64,000 nt of DNA from Pseudomonas putida (GTDB lineage Bacteria > Pseudomonadota > Gammaproteobacteria > Pseudomonadales > Pseudomonadaceae): positions 124,001 through 188,000 of the forward strand of contig NZ_BSKJ01000009.1 in assembly GCF_030159595.1 (NCBI RefSeq). The letters run 5' to 3'. The position numbers and the translations under genes are program-made. Every line of letters begins with the position of its first letter. Position 1 is the stretch's first letter. Below the pieces are notes generated by a model that saw nothing but the letters and a program-made list of their open reading frames with translations, was not told the origin of the DNA and did no database searches. This document shows positions 63,962 to 64,000 of the stretch, piece after piece.

Positions 63962-64000
63962 ATGAGAAGACTTAAGCGTGATCCGTTGGAAAGAGCATAT
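63962..64000 (+). CDS. rmf: Ribosome modulation factor (5' fragment)
   Basis: The first 13 codons, MRRLKRDPLERAY, match the N-terminus of Rmf (E. coli MKRQKRDRLERAH). Rmf dimerises 70S ribosomes into inactive 100S particles in stationary phase. The gene continues past the window end. Confidence 0.9.
   Translation, partial: MRRLKRDPLERAY

Overview
The window is a GC-rich chromosomal segment whose gene content and order point to a fluorescent Pseudomonas of the P. putida group. Supporting this are nagZ-psrA-lexA-sulA-topA-fadAB in one block, Pseudomonas-type REP palindromes between genes, TCAAG/GCCGATA FliA promoters, and an rmf gene with a structured leader. From memory, much of this order resembles the P. 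aeruginosa PA3005-PA3049 stretch; I could not check that by search. Most of the DNA is ordinary core genome with tightly packed genes. No transposase, integrase, CRISPR array or rRNA was seen. There is one tRNA, for proline (anticodon CGG).

Layout. 1-7.3 kb: a SNF2-family helicase cut by the window edge; the cell-wall pair nagZ and an L,D-transpeptidase; the fatty-acid regulator psrA with a double operator; the SOS pair lexA-sulA with two SOS boxes; two small conserved genes. 7.3-17.3 kb: topA, a DUF1653 gene, the beta-oxidation operon fadBA with a PsrA-like double site, a possible sRNA, a universal stress protein, and the ABC-F protein Uup. 17.5-28.3 kb: slt, a MOSC protein, cheV (FliA promoter), an HPt-like protein without its histidine, a NarX/NarL-like two-component pair, a YegS-type lipid kinase, a glycosyltransferase behind a terminator-like leader hairpin, and moeA/moaB. 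28.4-44.9 kb: a small lipoprotein, tRNA-Pro, a chemoreceptor, an MsbA-like exporter, pdxB, a TusA-like protein, rlmM, acnA, an Aer-type receptor (FliA promoter), a pseudouridine synthase, an unknown gene behind a consensus SOS box, an M15 peptidase, a thioredoxin-fold protein, an ammonium transporter, and a YqjD/YqjE/YqjK-like membrane trio.

44.9-48.2 kb is the one clearly atypical stretch. It is AT-rich and holds a leftward operon of a dGTPase-family HD hydrolase and an unknown 204-aa protein. Ahead of it lies a short gene interrupted by an in-frame amber codon. Beyond that is a GC-rich ORF fragment flanked by a 12-bp direct repeat. This is the best candidate for an undescribed (possibly anti-phage, nucleotide-depleting) module, although its position may be a conserved dgt locus.

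48.2-64 kb: a RocA/RocS (BvgA/BvgS)-like two-component system with a 1,204-aa unorthodox sensor; a Fur-boxed FecI-FecR-TonB receptor operon for a hydroxamate-type siderophore; yggL; dacB (PBP4); a CHASE-PAS-GGDEF diguanylate cyclase; rlmKL; and the start of rmf. Recurrent themes are stress and envelope control (SOS, PsrA, cell-wall recycling), chemotaxis under FliA, and ribosome modification or hibernation (rlmM, rlmKL, yggL, rmf, the YqjD-like protein).
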